Both the position numbers and the translations under genes were made by a program. Below are positions 16,361 through 25,898 of a DNA stretch of 56,395 nucleotides, piece after piece. This DNA comes from Clostridia bacterium. GTDB taxonomy: Bacteria; Bacillota; Clostridia; UBA1212; UBA1255. Within the stretch, counting starts at the first letter, position 1, and every line of letters starts with the position of its first letter. The stretch is from assembly GCA_016287565.1 (NCBI GenBank), contig JAEFAM010000007.1, positions 1-56,395 on the forward strand. Direction: 5' to 3'. The notes under the pieces were generated by a model. The model was not told where the DNA came from, did not search any database, and saw only the letters and a program-made list of their open reading frames with translations.

Positions 16361-19300
16361 ACTACTTCCTCCAAGAGACTGCTTTCCAGGTATTTTAACA
16401 AATCTTCCCTGACACTATGATGCATTCTCATAGTGACTTTTGTAATATCACGAAGTCTCCCGCTATTATCTAATTTTCTATCTCCACGGGTTTCGATAAC
16501 ATCAAAAGTGCCCATGTAATAGAAGCTAGTTTCTGCGTCACTTTTTTTCACCAAAAGATGCTTTCTTTTAGCTCCTATAACTTCTTGCATATAACTGCTG
16601 TCAGGGCCTCTTCCGATTTGAGAATCCCAACGGAAAGTCATATTGTCGGAGAATGCATCTGCATAATCTGGCTTTCCTTCAGCATACTGAAGATCTTCGC
16701 TTTCCGCCCCGACTTTATGGTATGTAATAAAGATAAAAACGTCGTCGTCAATCCGCTTCATTCCATACATCGTAGAAGACAAATCTCTACCACAGTTCAT
16801 TAGGAGACTGACATCTCTTCGCGAGTATTTCTCATAAAGTACAAAACGTCCTTCGGCTTTTTGAGCAGGGCCGTATTTATCATGATAGCGAGTCAGACCG
16901 ACAGAAATAATATCCTCGATCTGCTTTTTAAATTCCTCGTGTTGCAGACGATCAGCGTAGCTTTTCATCCGTTGAACGATTCCGTTCTGCTTGTTCTCTA
17001 GAATGCTGATGGCTTTATATTTCTGATATTCATCATCTTTGCTCACAAAACGGCCTTCCAATACTTGGATCGCGTTTTCTAGCGAAGTCAGGTCGAAAGA
17101 AGAGAGATAAGCAGTTTTTAATTCTTTGGCAATATCTTCCAACTCGACGTGTTCCGATTTAAGCAACTTACTTAAGATTTCCAATTCATATGGACGGACA
17201 CCGCTCAAAACAGTTTTGGATAGGTATTCCAGCGTGAGTTTTTCAAGATCATTGATTTTCCCTACGTACAAATCCGGTTCTGCTGCCAGAAGAAAATCTT
17301 GGTAAGTTTTATATTCACGAATGATCACCAAAGGATCGATCTCTCCGTTTTCATAAAAATCCATTAGGTAAGGGATCCGTCCCAGCCGGTTTTTAAGGGA
17401 AACATAACTATCTCGAATAATGGATTTCATTCCACGTATCTTGTCGATGGAGTGGAAAATCTTCTCACGCGCCACTGCATCGAAATGTACTGTCGAGGCG
17501 CCCGGAATAGTGCTGTTACCACTGATTACATATTTCCGAATTGTATCCGGATTATAGGTCCGATCCCCGGACAATGCCACGGGAATCATGAAATTCTTTT
17601 CATAGTTTCCTATGAAATCAAGAATAATCACGTATTCCTTGCCATCAGCCTTACGAAGGCCTCTTCCTAGCTGCTGAATAAATACTATGGGAGATTCTGT
17701 CGGTCGCAACATGATTACCTGATTTACTTCAATAATATCGACGCCTTCATTCAGGATCTCAACAGAAAAGATATAATCAAGAGGCTGCTGCAACTCAGAA
17801 GCGTCTTCTTCATTCATCGCGAGGCGCTCAAATGCCGAGGCGCGTTCTTCTTCTGAAGCGTCTCCGTTCAAGGCGATAGTACGGAACAATTTGCCCGTTT
17901 CCGGATTGATAATATGATTGAACTTATCAGATAGTTCCTGCGACTCTTGGATTCTACTGCAGAAAATCAATCCCTTTACCCGATCACCACTATGGCCAAA
18001 GTAAGTTGCTTTCTCTACGATATGGTTAACTCGTTCATCACTGACCAAGCGATTAAAATCTTCCGCCGAAAGCTTTCGGCCTGTACTTCTTTCGTCGCCA
18101 ATCAAGGAAAGATCACTTATGCCAAAATAATGAAAAGGACACAGCAGATTTTCCTCCATGGCCTGCTGCAAACGAATCTCGTAAGCAATCTGATAGTGGA
18201 AGATCTCATATATGTTACGACCCTCTATATGATCGTCGCGCTTATCCGGCGTTGCTGTCATTCCAAGCCATAACTGAGGACGGAAGTAATTCATGATACG
18301 TTGGTAAGTATCGGCAGCGCTGTGATGCGCTTCGTCGAGAATAATACAGTCGAAATCGTCCGGTTTATAGTGGTGCAGATGTTCTTCCCTCCAGAGTGTA
18401 TCCCTGGTTGCAAAAATATAATCTGCATCGTATTCGTAATGTCCGGCTCCAACAATTCCTGTACTAACAGAGCGCGAGAACACTCTTTCAAAAGAGCGTT
18501 TCGCTTGTCTGGCAAGCTGATTTCTGTGTACTAAAAACAACACTCGCTTAAAACCAAGCTCACGCATTGCAAAGGCCGAAGCAAACGTCTTTCCCGTGCC
18601 TGTGGCACTAATAAGTAGTGCGTGTTGTTCCCCAAGATTTATAATTTTCTTAAGATTCGCAATGAATCCCACTTGCATAGAATTTGGCTGCAGACGATAT
18701 TTTTCTATAGAAACAGGGCTTTCCGCACGGGCAGCTTCTCTCTGATGTTTGACGATCTCATACTGGGTGTTGTATTGCTCAAAAAAGTCTTCAAACTCCA
18801 GAGCATATTTTGATCCCCAGAATTGTTTAAATTCTGCAAGGACCTGCTCTGCCATTTCGCCACTCTCGGTAGAAACAATTTTTGTGTTCCATTCTTTGTT
18901 ACTGGTGAGAGCGGTGCTTGTAATGTTGGAGCTCCCAATAATGATTCGGTAGATCTCATCTTTTTTGAATATATAGCCTTTGGTGTGAAAACCTTCTCCC
19001 GCAGCTTCCACATCATACATTTTTATTTGAATATTCTTTCTCTCGTGTAACAGGCGGAGTGCTTTTGGATCGCTGAAAGACAGGTAATTGGTTGTCAGGA
19101 TTTCTCCAGTGATTCCGTTCTTCTCCAATTCATACAGTGTCTGAAGCAACGGGGCAATGCCACTCATCGTAATAAAGGCAACACTGATCTTAAAGCTGTC
19201 ACAGGTATGAAGCTCTTCTTCGATGGAAGAAAGGACCTTTTTCCCTTCATGATAATCATTTGATACAAACTGCGGCTGAAATGCAGTGACAGACGAAACA

Positions 19301-19362
19301 GAACTGTCAATATATGCAGTCTCAAGACCCTGTCGCAGTTCATTAAGTATTTCTTGATTCAT
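16357..19362 (-). CDS. PLD-like / DEAD-DEAH helicase / DUF3427 protein
   Basis: The 1001-residue protein has three parts. Residues ~45-185 form a phospholipase-D-like domain with one HxK...GSSN motif (His126, Lys128, Gly143-Asn146). Residues ~220-640 form a superfamily 2 helicase with ATGTGKT (253-259), DEAH (343-346), GMTATPDK and QQLGRGLRKADGKEYV. Residues ~690-1000 match the DUF3427 type. Such proteins are often found beside NUDIX genes in mobile or defence contexts; a role in DNA restriction or repair is inferred, not shown. AGGAGA precedes the ATG. A promoter and a possible operator lie upstream. The gene pair is visibly lower in GC than its neighbours. Confidence 0.85.
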   Translation of the reverse strand: MNQEILNELRQGLETAYIDSSVSSVTAFQPQFVSNDYHEGKKVLSSIEEELHTCDSFKISVAFITMSGIAPLLQTLYELEKNGITGEILTTNYLSFSDPKALRLLHERKNIQIKMYDVEAAGEGFHTKGYIFKKDEIYRIIIGSSNITSTALTSNKEWNTKIVSTESGEMAEQVLAEFKQFWGSKYALEFEDFFEQYNTQYEIVKHQREAARAESPVSIEKYRLQPNSMQVGFIANLKKIINLGEQHALLISATGTGKTFASAFAMRELGFKRVLFLVHRNQLARQAKRSFERVFSRSVSTGIVGAGHYEYDADYIFATRDTLWREEHLHHYKPDDFDCIILDEAHHSAADTYQRIMNYFRPQLWLGMTATPDKRDDHIEGRNIYEIFHYQIAYEIRLQQAMEENLLCPFHYFGISDLSLIGDERSTGRKLSAEDFNRLVSDERVNHIVEKATYFGHSGDRVKGLIFCSRIQESQELSDKFNHIINPETGKLFRTIALNGDASEEERASAFERLAMNEEDASELQQPLDYIFSVEILNEGVDIIEVNQVIMLRPTESPIVFIQQLGRGLRKADGKEYVIILDFIGNYEKNFMIPVALSGDRTYNPDTIRKYVISGNSTIPGASTVHFDAVAREKIFHSIDKIRGMKSIIRDSYVSLKNRLGRIPYLMDFYENGEIDPLVIIREYKTYQDFLLAAEPDLYVGKINDLEKLTLEYLSKTVLSGVRPYELEILSKLLKSEHVELEDIAKELKTAYLSSFDLTSLENAIQVLEGRFVSKDDEYQKYKAISILENKQNGIVQRMKSYADRLQHEEFKKQIEDIISVGLTRYHDKYGPAQKAEGRFVLYEKYSRRDVSLLMNCGRDLSSTMYGMKRIDDDVFIFITYHKVGAESEDLQYAEGKPDYADAFSDNMTFRWDSQIGRGPDSSYMQEVIGAKRKHLLVKKSDAETSFYYMGTFDVIETRGDRKLDNSGRLRDITKVTMRMHHSVREDLLKYLESSLLEEVV

Positions 19363-19449
19363 TGTCTCTCCTGTTATGACAGTTTATCGACTTTATTCGA
19401 ACGGTCTTTTGCTTTATCGATAATATCGTAGTTAAAACCCTCGGCAAGT

Positions 19450-19476
19450 GGTTATAGATATCTCTTAAGGCTATAA
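19450..19476 (-). promoter_or_regulatory. Inverted repeat in the helicase leader
   Basis: GTTATAG (19450-19456) and CTATAAC (19470-19476) form a perfect inverted repeat with a 13-base spacer, just downstream of the minus-strand -10 box. It could be an operator controlling the helicase-NUDIX pair; no regulator gene is present nearby. Confidence 0.4.
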
Positions 19477-19485
19477 CTATACGCG

Positions 19486-19515
19486 CATTATATCACACCA
19501 GACTATCGGTAACAA
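19486..19515 (-). promoter_or_regulatory. Promoter of the helicase-NUDIX operon
   Basis: Read on the minus strand: TTGTTA (19515-19510) and TATAAT (19491-19486), spacing 18. The leader to the helicase ATG is about 120 bases and AT-rich. Confidence 0.65.
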
Positions 19516-19635
19516 TATCGACGTTTTTCGACGTTTTTCGACATTTTTCATCATTCGTTTTCTTTTTCATTGACCTGTAACAAAATTCGATTCTTCCGTT
19601 CGCTTTCAGATTGTCCCTTCATCATCCTCCCACCC

Positions 19636-19665
19636 TTGCATTTCCACCGGGTTTTAGCATAAAAT
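19636..19665 (+). promoter_or_regulatory. Promoter of the propeller glycosidase gene
   Basis: TTGCAT (19636-19641) and TAAAAT (19660-19665) are 18 bases apart. The -10 is embedded in TTTTAGCATAAAA, a small dyad that could bind a repressor. Confidence 0.6.
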
Positions 19666-19741
19666 ACCGGGTGAGGATTGACGCGGCGCGGCGCTCCGGG
19701 AAGGGGCGCGGGCGGCCGGGCGGAAGGAGGCCGGGGCCGGG

Positions 19742-20890
19742 ATGGATGAGGCCGTTTTCAGGAGATATTGCGGGCTGAAGGCGAGGGTCGCGCCTTTCGA
19801 GCTTAGGGCGGATGCGGAGACGGTGAAGACGGTCTCGATCGTTGCCGTGCTGCTCGAGAGGGCGCTGAACGTTGCCGCGGGCGCGTCGGCGGACGGGCGG
19901 TTCGGGCCCAGTCCGGGGCATACGCTGGAGAATTATTTCGGCAGGGCGGAGAGGTATATCGGCGCGCTGGAGCGCGGGGAGTTTCCGCTTAAAGGGAAGG
20001 CCACCGAGCCCGGGCACGCGCTGGTTGACCACAGTTTCGTGGTGAAGGACGGGAAGGTCCATCTGTTTTACAACCGCGATTACGTGGGTTACGAGTGGGA
20101 CACGATGCCGGTCAATACCGTTGGCCACGCCGTGACGGAGGACCTGGTCAACTGGACCTGGGAGCCGCCGGTGGTCAGCGTTGACCCCAACCAGTTCGAG
20201 GATTATCAGGTCTGGTCTCCCGGCGTCGCGGAGAAGGACGGAAAATATTATATGTACTACACGGGCGTCAATTACAACGTTGCCCAGGCCATATGCCTTG
20301 CCACGTCCGACGACCTGTACCATTGGGAGCGCTGGAAGGGCGGCCCGAATCCGGTGGTGAAGCCGGGCGAATGGGGCAGCTGGTCCGAAGAACGCTGGTC
20401 CGACTGCAGAGACGCGATGACGTTCGTTGACGACGACGGCACCGCTTATATGTACTACTGCACCGCCAGGCGGAAAGAAGACGGAGGCATGACCACGGCC
20501 GTGGGGATCGCTTCGTCTGAGGACATGCTACACTGGCAGGACCGGGGCGCGTACTCCTTCGACATCTGCGACATCACGCTGGAATCGCCCTTCGTGCTGA
20601 AGCACGGCGGCAGATATTATATGTTTTATACGAATTGCGGCCACGGCACCGCCTACGCCGTATCCGACGATCCCGTCACCGGCTGGAAGAGCCTGGGGAT
20701 GCTGATGCCCTGGACCGTGCCGCCGGAGTGTCCCGCCAACGTGCCATCCTGCGCAGAAGTGTTCGAATTCAAGGGGCAATGGTATATTTCCAGCTGCCTG
20801 CGGGAACCGGGCTGCGAGCAGTATCTGGAGCTGTTCCGGCTGACGTGGAACGATGACGGCACCGTGTCGGTGGGGGAGAGAGTGGAATGA
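19742..20890 (+). CDS. Five-bladed beta-propeller glycoside hydrolase (GH43/GH32-like)
   Basis: The 382-residue protein lacks a signal peptide, so it is probably cytoplasmic. The repeated pattern DGKYYMYYTG, DDLYHWERW, DDGTAYMYYC, GGRYYMFYT is typical of GH43/GH32-type propellers. Three acidic residues are placed as expected for catalysis: Asp96 in LVDHSFV, Asp224 in CRDAM (cf. the RDP motif) and Glu281 in LESPF. Substrate cannot be read from sequence; arabinosides, xylosides or fructosides are all possible. Three exported glycan-related proteins follow. An imperfect 38-base duplication starts at the last codons (GGAATGACGGCAAC at 20884 and 20922). Confidence 0.75.
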   Translation: MDEAVFRRYCGLKARVAPFELRADAETVKTVSIVAVLLERALNVAAGASADGRFGPSPGHTLENYFGRAERYIGALERGEFPLKGKATEPGHALVDHSFVVKDGKVHLFYNRDYVGYEWDTMPVNTVGHAVTEDLVNWTWEPPVVSVDPNQFEDYQVWSPGVAEKDGKYYMYYTGVNYNVAQAICLATSDDLYHWERWKGGPNPVVKPGEWGSWSEERWSDCRDAMTFVDDDGTAYMYYCTARRKEDGGMTTAVGIASSEDMLHWQDRGAYSFDICDITLESPFVLKHGGRYYMFYTNCGHGTAYAVSDDPVTGWKSLGMLMPWTVPPECPANVPSCAEVFEFKGQWYISSCLREPGCEQYLELFRLTWNDDGTVSVGERVE

Positions 20891-20962
20891 CGGCAACGCG
20901 CCGGACGATAGAGGACAGGACGGAATGACGGCAACCCGCCGGAGGACCGGGGAGAGGATCGA

Positions 20963-23251
20963 ATGACAGCTATGGGCAAAAAACGCTTTTTCTTTAGATA
21001 TATCTGCGTCGCGCTGACGTTCTCTTTAGCGGCTGCGCTGATGCTTTTATGCGCCTGCGGAAAAAGTTCCGGCGGCGGTGACGAAGGGGTCGCGACTCCT
21101 TCCGGAGATGCCACCGGTATGATCGTGGAGGCGCCTACGGATCCGCCTTCTGACGCTGCGACGGTTGCTCCCGGCGGCGAGACCACAGGCGCTCCGGCCA
21201 CGGAGTTTTCTGCTCCCACTGATGTTCCTACAGATGAAACGACGGGCGTTCCTACTGACGTTCCGGCGACAGGAGAAACGGCTCCTACAGAGGCTGCCAC
21301 CGACGTTCCCACGGACGTTCCCACGGCCACTCCCGCTCCTTCCGCCACGCCTGCGCAGGTCCCCACAGGGACTCCCACTCCCACGCCCGGACCCACCGGC
21401 ACCGCCACTCCCAAACCTACTGCTACGCCTACGCCCGGACCCACTCCCACAGCCACTCCGACACCGGCTCCCACACCCGTTGACGGCTACTACCTCACCG
21501 AAGAAGGCATCCGGTATACCGTATCTGGCCAGCTGGGCTCCGAGGGCAATTCTTTCACCATAAAAGACGGCTTCGTCATCACCTTCGAGAGCGGCGCCAT
21601 TGCCGGACCCTTCAACAGAATGAGCTTCACCTACTCCTCCGGGGCGCCCCTGAGGATCGACGTGCTGTACGTCCAGTCCGGCACCCAGAAGCTCGACTTT
21701 TTCTTCCTGGAAGCAGGTGACAACGTCACGTTCCGGGGCCTGATCGCTTCTTACCTGAACGGCAGTACCGGCACCACGCTGAAGTCGGTCACTATAAAGT
21801 CCCTGAAAGGCCAGACGAAATTCTCGTTGACCTCCGCCGGCGTGGAAAAGATCGCCGTGTACAATTCCAAGCAGTATTTCATCGAGAACTCACGCTTTAA
21901 AGTAGGCGTGCAGCTTTCCTGGGGCGGCGGCCTCAACTATATACAGGACAAGAATTGCCCCGTCAGCGGCGTCACCAACCTGGTCAACCGCCACGACACC
22001 GGGCGCCTCATCCAGCAGTCCTATTACGGCACCGCGGGCAACAGCGAGTACACTCCCGGGGAGTTCAACGGCTCCAGATGGACCTACAATCCCGTGCAGG
22101 GCGGCGACAAATACGGCAACGCCAGCAGGCTCATCGACGTGGAAGTGACCGATAATTCCGTGTACATAAAGTCGCAGCCGCAGGACTGGTCCCTGAACGG
22201 CCAGATCACCCCCAGCTATATGGAAAACACGTATACGTTGACCGCCGATTACGTGCGGGTGGACAACAGGTTCGTGGACTTTTCCGGCTGGGAGCACAGG
22301 TATTCGCACCAGGAACTGCCCGCGTTCTACACCATAAGCTACCTTGACAGATTCACCTGGTACTCCGGGTCCGACGGCTGGACCGGCGGCCAGCTGGCGG
22401 TGCGGGATCATTTGAATTTCTGGGGAGACGCCAGGTATGCGGAGGATTGCCGCTTCTACGTGAATAAAACGAACAAGGAGACCTGGTGCGCCTGGGTGTC
22501 CTCGAGGGACGATTTCGGGATCGGCCTGTACGTGCCCAATATCGACTTGCTGTATGCCGGGCGGTACAACTACAACGGCTCCAAATCTGCCGAAAACGAC
22601 GCCACCAACTACGTGGCGCCGCTGATGACTATAAAGATGACCTCCTTCGTGCCCATCGAGTACAGCTACCTGATCACTACGGGTTCCGTGGCTCAGATCC
22701 GCGGCACGTTCACCGATAACAAGGATTTCGCGGACAACGCTTCGCTCCACAGGAACTATCAGTCCATGCGCCAGAATTCCAACAACTACCCGCTGTCCGA
22801 CAACTATCCCACCGTGTTCGAGCCCGAGGCCAACCTCTCCGGTCAGAACAATACAAACGTCGGCTACAGCGCTTCCGAAATGGCGCAGGAGATCAGCGTG
22901 GCAACGGCCCACGACCCCTGGGTGATGGTGGATTACGCGGGAGCCGGTACGAATATAAGGGCGGAAAACTACCCGGTGCTGGAGATCACTTATAAGATCC
23001 CCGCATCCGCCAGCCAGGCCCAGTACGCCTGCGACCTGTTCCTGTGCACCGGCAGCAAGACCAGTCCCGACGGCTCCGAGCGCACCAGAGTGACGCTCAA
23101 CAGGACGGGCAAATACGAGACGATACGGATCGATCTCAGCGAGCTGTCCTTCTGGACCGACCGCGTCAATTGCATCCGCTTCGACTATTTCGACGCCTGC
23201 GCTGTGGGGGACACCATATACGTGAAAGAATTCAAACTGACGAACGAATGA
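20963..23251 (+). CDS. Large surface lipoprotein with Thr/Pro linker, probable glycan-active protein
   Basis: The 762-residue protein has a lipoprotein signal (positive RYI..., hydrophobic 14-29, lipobox LCAC with Cys32), an acidic Thr/Pro linker (about 40-172) and a 590-residue extracellular portion. The latter is rich in aromatic and Asn/Gly residues (LSWGGGLNYIQD, LVNRHDTGRLIQQSYYG, WGDARYAEDCRFYVN). A C-terminal ~130 residues resembles a beta-sandwich carbohydrate-binding module. No family was recognised with certainty; the context of a propeller glycosidase, a GH123-like lipoprotein and a CBM9-like protein suggests polysaccharide binding or cleavage. The ribosome site GGGGAGAGG fits ATG 20963; ATG 20972 is an alternative. 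Confidence 0.65.
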   Translation: MTAMGKKRFFFRYICVALTFSLAAALMLLCACGKSSGGGDEGVATPSGDATGMIVEAPTDPPSDAATVAPGGETTGAPATEFSAPTDVPTDETTGVPTDVPATGETAPTEAATDVPTDVPTATPAPSATPAQVPTGTPTPTPGPTGTATPKPTATPTPGPTPTATPTPAPTPVDGYYLTEEGIRYTVSGQLGSEGNSFTIKDGFVITFESGAIAGPFNRMSFTYSSGAPLRIDVLYVQSGTQKLDFFFLEAGDNVTFRGLIASYLNGSTGTTLKSVTIKSLKGQTKFSLTSAGVEKIAVYNSKQYFIENSRFKVGVQLSWGGGLNYIQDKNCPVSGVTNLVNRHDTGRLIQQSYYGTAGNSEYTPGEFNGSRWTYNPVQGGDKYGNASRLIDVEVTDNSVYIKSQPQDWSLNGQITPSYMENTYTLTADYVRVDNRFVDFSGWEHRYSHQELPAFYTISYLDRFTWYSGSDGWTGGQLAVRDHLNFWGDARYAEDCRFYVNKTNKETWCAWVSSRDDFGIGLYVPNIDLLYAGRYNYNGSKSAENDATNYVAPLMTIKMTSFVPIEYSYLITTGSVAQIRGTFTDNKDFADNASLHRNYQSMRQNSNNYPLSDNYPTVFEPEANLSGQNNTNVGYSASEMAQEISVATAHDPWVMVDYAGAGTNIRAENYPVLEITYKIPASASQAQYACDLFLCTGSKTSPDGSERTRVTLNRTGKYETIRIDLSELSFWTDRVNCIRFDYFDACAVGDTIYVKEFKLTNE

Positions 23252-23287
23252 CGGCCGTTCGGCAGCATAGAGACGGACGGACAAAGC

Positions 23288-23322
23288 GACGGTCGAACCG
23301 ACGGTCGAACCGACGAACGAAC
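23288..23322 (+). repeat. Short tandem repeat between lipoprotein genes
   Basis: CGACGGTCGAAC is repeated in tandem, followed by a decayed third copy, in the 107-base gap between the two lipoprotein genes. It has no evident coding or terminator function. Confidence 0.5.
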
Positions 23323-23358
23323 GGCTGTCCGGCAATATCTCGAATGAGAGGTGCGGAA

Positions 23359-25608
23359 ATGAAGTACCGTATTAGAACGATTGCTTTGATACTGGCAGCG
23401 GTGATGATGCTTGCCGTGGCAGGCTGCGGCAGGAGCGGCGAGGTGGCCGATCCCACTGACGTGGTGGTCAATGCCGGTACTCCCATGGCGGGAGCGGAAA
23501 CGCCCGACGGCGGCGCGGGAACCGACGTGCCTTCCACGGAGGTCCCTGCCACTGCGGCGCCGGAGACGGAGCTTCCGGCTACCGATATTCCTGTCACCGA
23601 AATTCCCGCCACCGGTGAATTGACGGAGGCCCCGGCAACGGAGCAGACTTCTCCTACGCCCGAGCTCACCGACGCGCCTTCCGAAGGCCCTTCATTGACG
23701 CCCGAAACCACCGCGATACCGGCCACCGCGACCGCCACTGCCACGGCCACCGCAACGGCAACGAAGGCTCCCACCGCCACGCCTGCAAAGACGCCTTCAC
23801 CTACGCCGGCGCCTACAAAAACTCCCACTCCCACTCCGACGCCTACGCAAAAACCCACTCCCACGCCCGAGCCCACGGACCCCAATAAATTGTCCGACGC
23901 GGACCAGGCCAGGGCAGAGGCGCTTTTGGCGTCTGTGAAAGATACGCTTCCCGCGTACGAGAACAAGGCATTGACCGCCTCCGCCGAAGACCCGGATATC
24001 ACGGTGTGGTTCAACCATTCATACGTGAACACTCCGGCGGAAGATACGACTCCCACGGAATTCAAGGCGTACCAGATCAACCTGGCGAAAAACGAGATAG
24101 AAGGCTGCCACTTTATGGTGGCGTCAAGGACCGCAAAGAGCGGGATCACGTTGACCGTATCGCCCTTCACCGACGGCAATGGCAACGTGCTTGACCACGA
24201 AGTGTGCTACGGCTGGTATTTCGACGACGTTGACGGAAAAACGGTTGTCGACCCCATTCCCGTGCTGGAGCACGAGTTCGACCTCAAGGCCGGAAAGAGC
24301 CAGATGTTCATCATTAAAGTCAAGTCAAAAACGAACACGCCTTCGGGCAAATATTCTGCCACGGTCACCTTGAAAGACGCAGGGGGCAGCGAGATCAAGA
24401 AAGCGGCGGTGTACGCCTACGTGTGGAATTTCGCGTTGCCCGTGACCTCCAGCTGCAAGACGCTCAGCGACCTTAGCGAATGGGGTGTGATCGTGGGCGC
24501 TAACAGAGAAGGCACCACCGTGGACGGCCTGGAAGACGACCTCTACGCGCTCTACTACGAATACCTGCTGGAGAACAAGGTCTGCTGCTACACGCTGCCC
24601 TATGCCAAGCGCGGCCAGTTCTGGGACCCCAGAGTGGAACAGTATCTGGACGATCCGCGTATGACCGCGTACACGCTCTGCTGGAAGATCAAGGACGAGG
24701 CCACTACGAACGACACTTATCTCCGGGCCTACGTGCAGGCCGCGTACAACGTGGTGTCCAAAAAGCAGGAATGGCTGGACAAGGCGTATTTCTACCCGGA
24801 CCAGGGTGACGAGCCGCTCAATCAGGGCACGCTGAATACCATCAAGCACTACAACGCCATCTACACCGAGATATTCGGGGCGCACAAGCTCATAATTCCC
24901 ATGCATTACAACGCCACTGTCGCAGGGGGAGACTACTTCAAATATCTGGAAAACGACGTCAACGTCTGGTGCCCCAAGACATATTTCTTCAACACCGCCG
25001 CGGACAAGAACTACGTGCCGAAGCTCTATAACACCTTCTACAACGCGTCAATGGAGAGCCGCTTCGGTGTGTTCAAGGACCGGATGGCGCAGCAGCAGGC
25101 AGAAGGCGACGAGGTCTGGTGGTACGTGACCAGATTCCCGCATAACCCGGAGATCACGTTGTCCATCAACGACGAGTCCGTGAAGCACCGCTTGCTGTTC
25201 TGGCAGCAGAAGATGTATAATGTTGACGGTTTCCTGTATTACATGGTCAACGAATGGGAGAATGCCAAGGTCTGGACCAAGAAGTACGAGCATGCGGCCG
25301 CCGGCACGGTGGTGGATACCTACGGCAACGGCGTGCTGATTTATCCCGGAGGCGCGCTGCAGGAGTACATCGACAAGTACGGCAGCGACGGCTATCCGGG
25401 GCCCATCGGGTCTCTCAGGCTGGAGTCCATTCGGGACGGCGTGGAAGATTACGACTATTTCACCCTTCTCGACTCGCTGTACGGCGAGGGGACGTCGACG
25501 CTGATCATCAAGCAGATCACCACGTCGCTGGGCGTGTACAGCACGGACGTGGAGCTGTTCGCGGCACTGAGGACCGCGGCGGGAGAGCTGATCGCGAAGA
25601 AGGCGTGA
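23359..25608 (+). CDS. Surface lipoprotein with DUF4091 / GH123-like catalytic domain
   Basis: With the start at ATG 23359 the product has 749 residues: signal peptide with lipobox VAGC (Cys23), a long Thr/Pro/Glu linker to about 174, a beta-sandwich segment, and a TIM-barrel-like domain. The domain ends in GSLRLESIRDGVEDYDYFTLL (about 681-701), the hallmark of DUF4091, a family related to GH123 N-acetylgalactosaminidases. The DQGDEP stretch (481-486) fits the neighbouring Asp-Glu pair of that fold. The likely substrate is an amino-sugar-containing glycan, but this is inference. The frame is open to 23044 inside the upstream gene; that part is not credible. Confidence 0.75.
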   Translation: MKYRIRTIALILAAVMMLAVAGCGRSGEVADPTDVVVNAGTPMAGAETPDGGAGTDVPSTEVPATAAPETELPATDIPVTEIPATGELTEAPATEQTSPTPELTDAPSEGPSLTPETTAIPATATATATATATATKAPTATPAKTPSPTPAPTKTPTPTPTPTQKPTPTPEPTDPNKLSDADQARAEALLASVKDTLPAYENKALTASAEDPDITVWFNHSYVNTPAEDTTPTEFKAYQINLAKNEIEGCHFMVASRTAKSGITLTVSPFTDGNGNVLDHEVCYGWYFDDVDGKTVVDPIPVLEHEFDLKAGKSQMFIIKVKSKTNTPSGKYSATVTLKDAGGSEIKKAAVYAYVWNFALPVTSSCKTLSDLSEWGVIVGANREGTTVDGLEDDLYALYYEYLLENKVCCYTLPYAKRGQFWDPRVEQYLDDPRMTAYTLCWKIKDEATTNDTYLRAYVQAAYNVVSKKQEWLDKAYFYPDQGDEPLNQGTLNTIKHYNAIYTEIFGAHKLIIPMHYNATVAGGDYFKYLENDVNVWCPKTYFFNTAADKNYVPKLYNTFYNASMESRFGVFKDRMAQQQAEGDEVWWYVTRFPHNPEITLSINDESVKHRLLFWQQKMYNVDGFLYYMVNEWENAKVWTKKYEHAAAGTVVDTYGNGVLIYPGGALQEYIDKYGSDGYPGPIGSLRLESIRDGVEDYDYFTLLDSLYGEGTSTLIIKQITTSLGVYSTDVELFAALRTAAGELIAKKA

Positions 25609-25898
25609 AGCGGCGGAGTCGTGGCGCCGGACAGAGCGTGAGCAGGTGCGACGACGGAAGACCGAACGGGTCGAGACGACGGCGAAGAGGCGAGGCAGAT
25701 GAATGCCGGACGGGTCGCAGCGACGGCGAAGCGGCGAGGCGGTCGAGCGACGGACTGGTCGCGACGATAGCGAAACGCAAAGCGGATAAATGTCGGAAGC
25801 GGCGAGGCAGCGAACAACGAACGCCCGGCACGGCGGAATGCCGGAACGGCGAAATATAAACAAACAGCAGAATTTTCAGAACATCGGAGGATCGCCCT
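25609..25898 (+). other. Intergenic region without a recognised gene
   Basis: The region is rich in GGCGAAG, GCGAGGC and GACGG words and holds imperfect direct repeats (GACGGCGAAGAGGCGAGGC, GACGGCGAAGCGGCGAGGC). Reading frames on either strand are low-complexity and lack ribosome sites. A strong ribosome site (CGGAGGATCG) for the next gene lies at its end. Confidence 0.4.

Larger units (their letters stand above)
19363..19741. other. Divergent intergenic region between helicase island and glycosidase gene
   Basis: It holds the minus-strand promoter and inverted repeat described separately, three TTCGAC/TCGAC units at 10-base spacing (19517-19541), and the plus-strand promoter of the glycosidase gene. 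The composition changes from AT-rich to GC-rich at about 19620, which I take as the island boundary. No target duplication or integrase was found. Confidence 0.5.

Noticed and set aside
23044-23358. N-terminal extension of the GH123-like lipoprotein
   Set aside because: It overlaps the preceding gene, is Arg/Gln-rich and would bury the lipoprotein signal.
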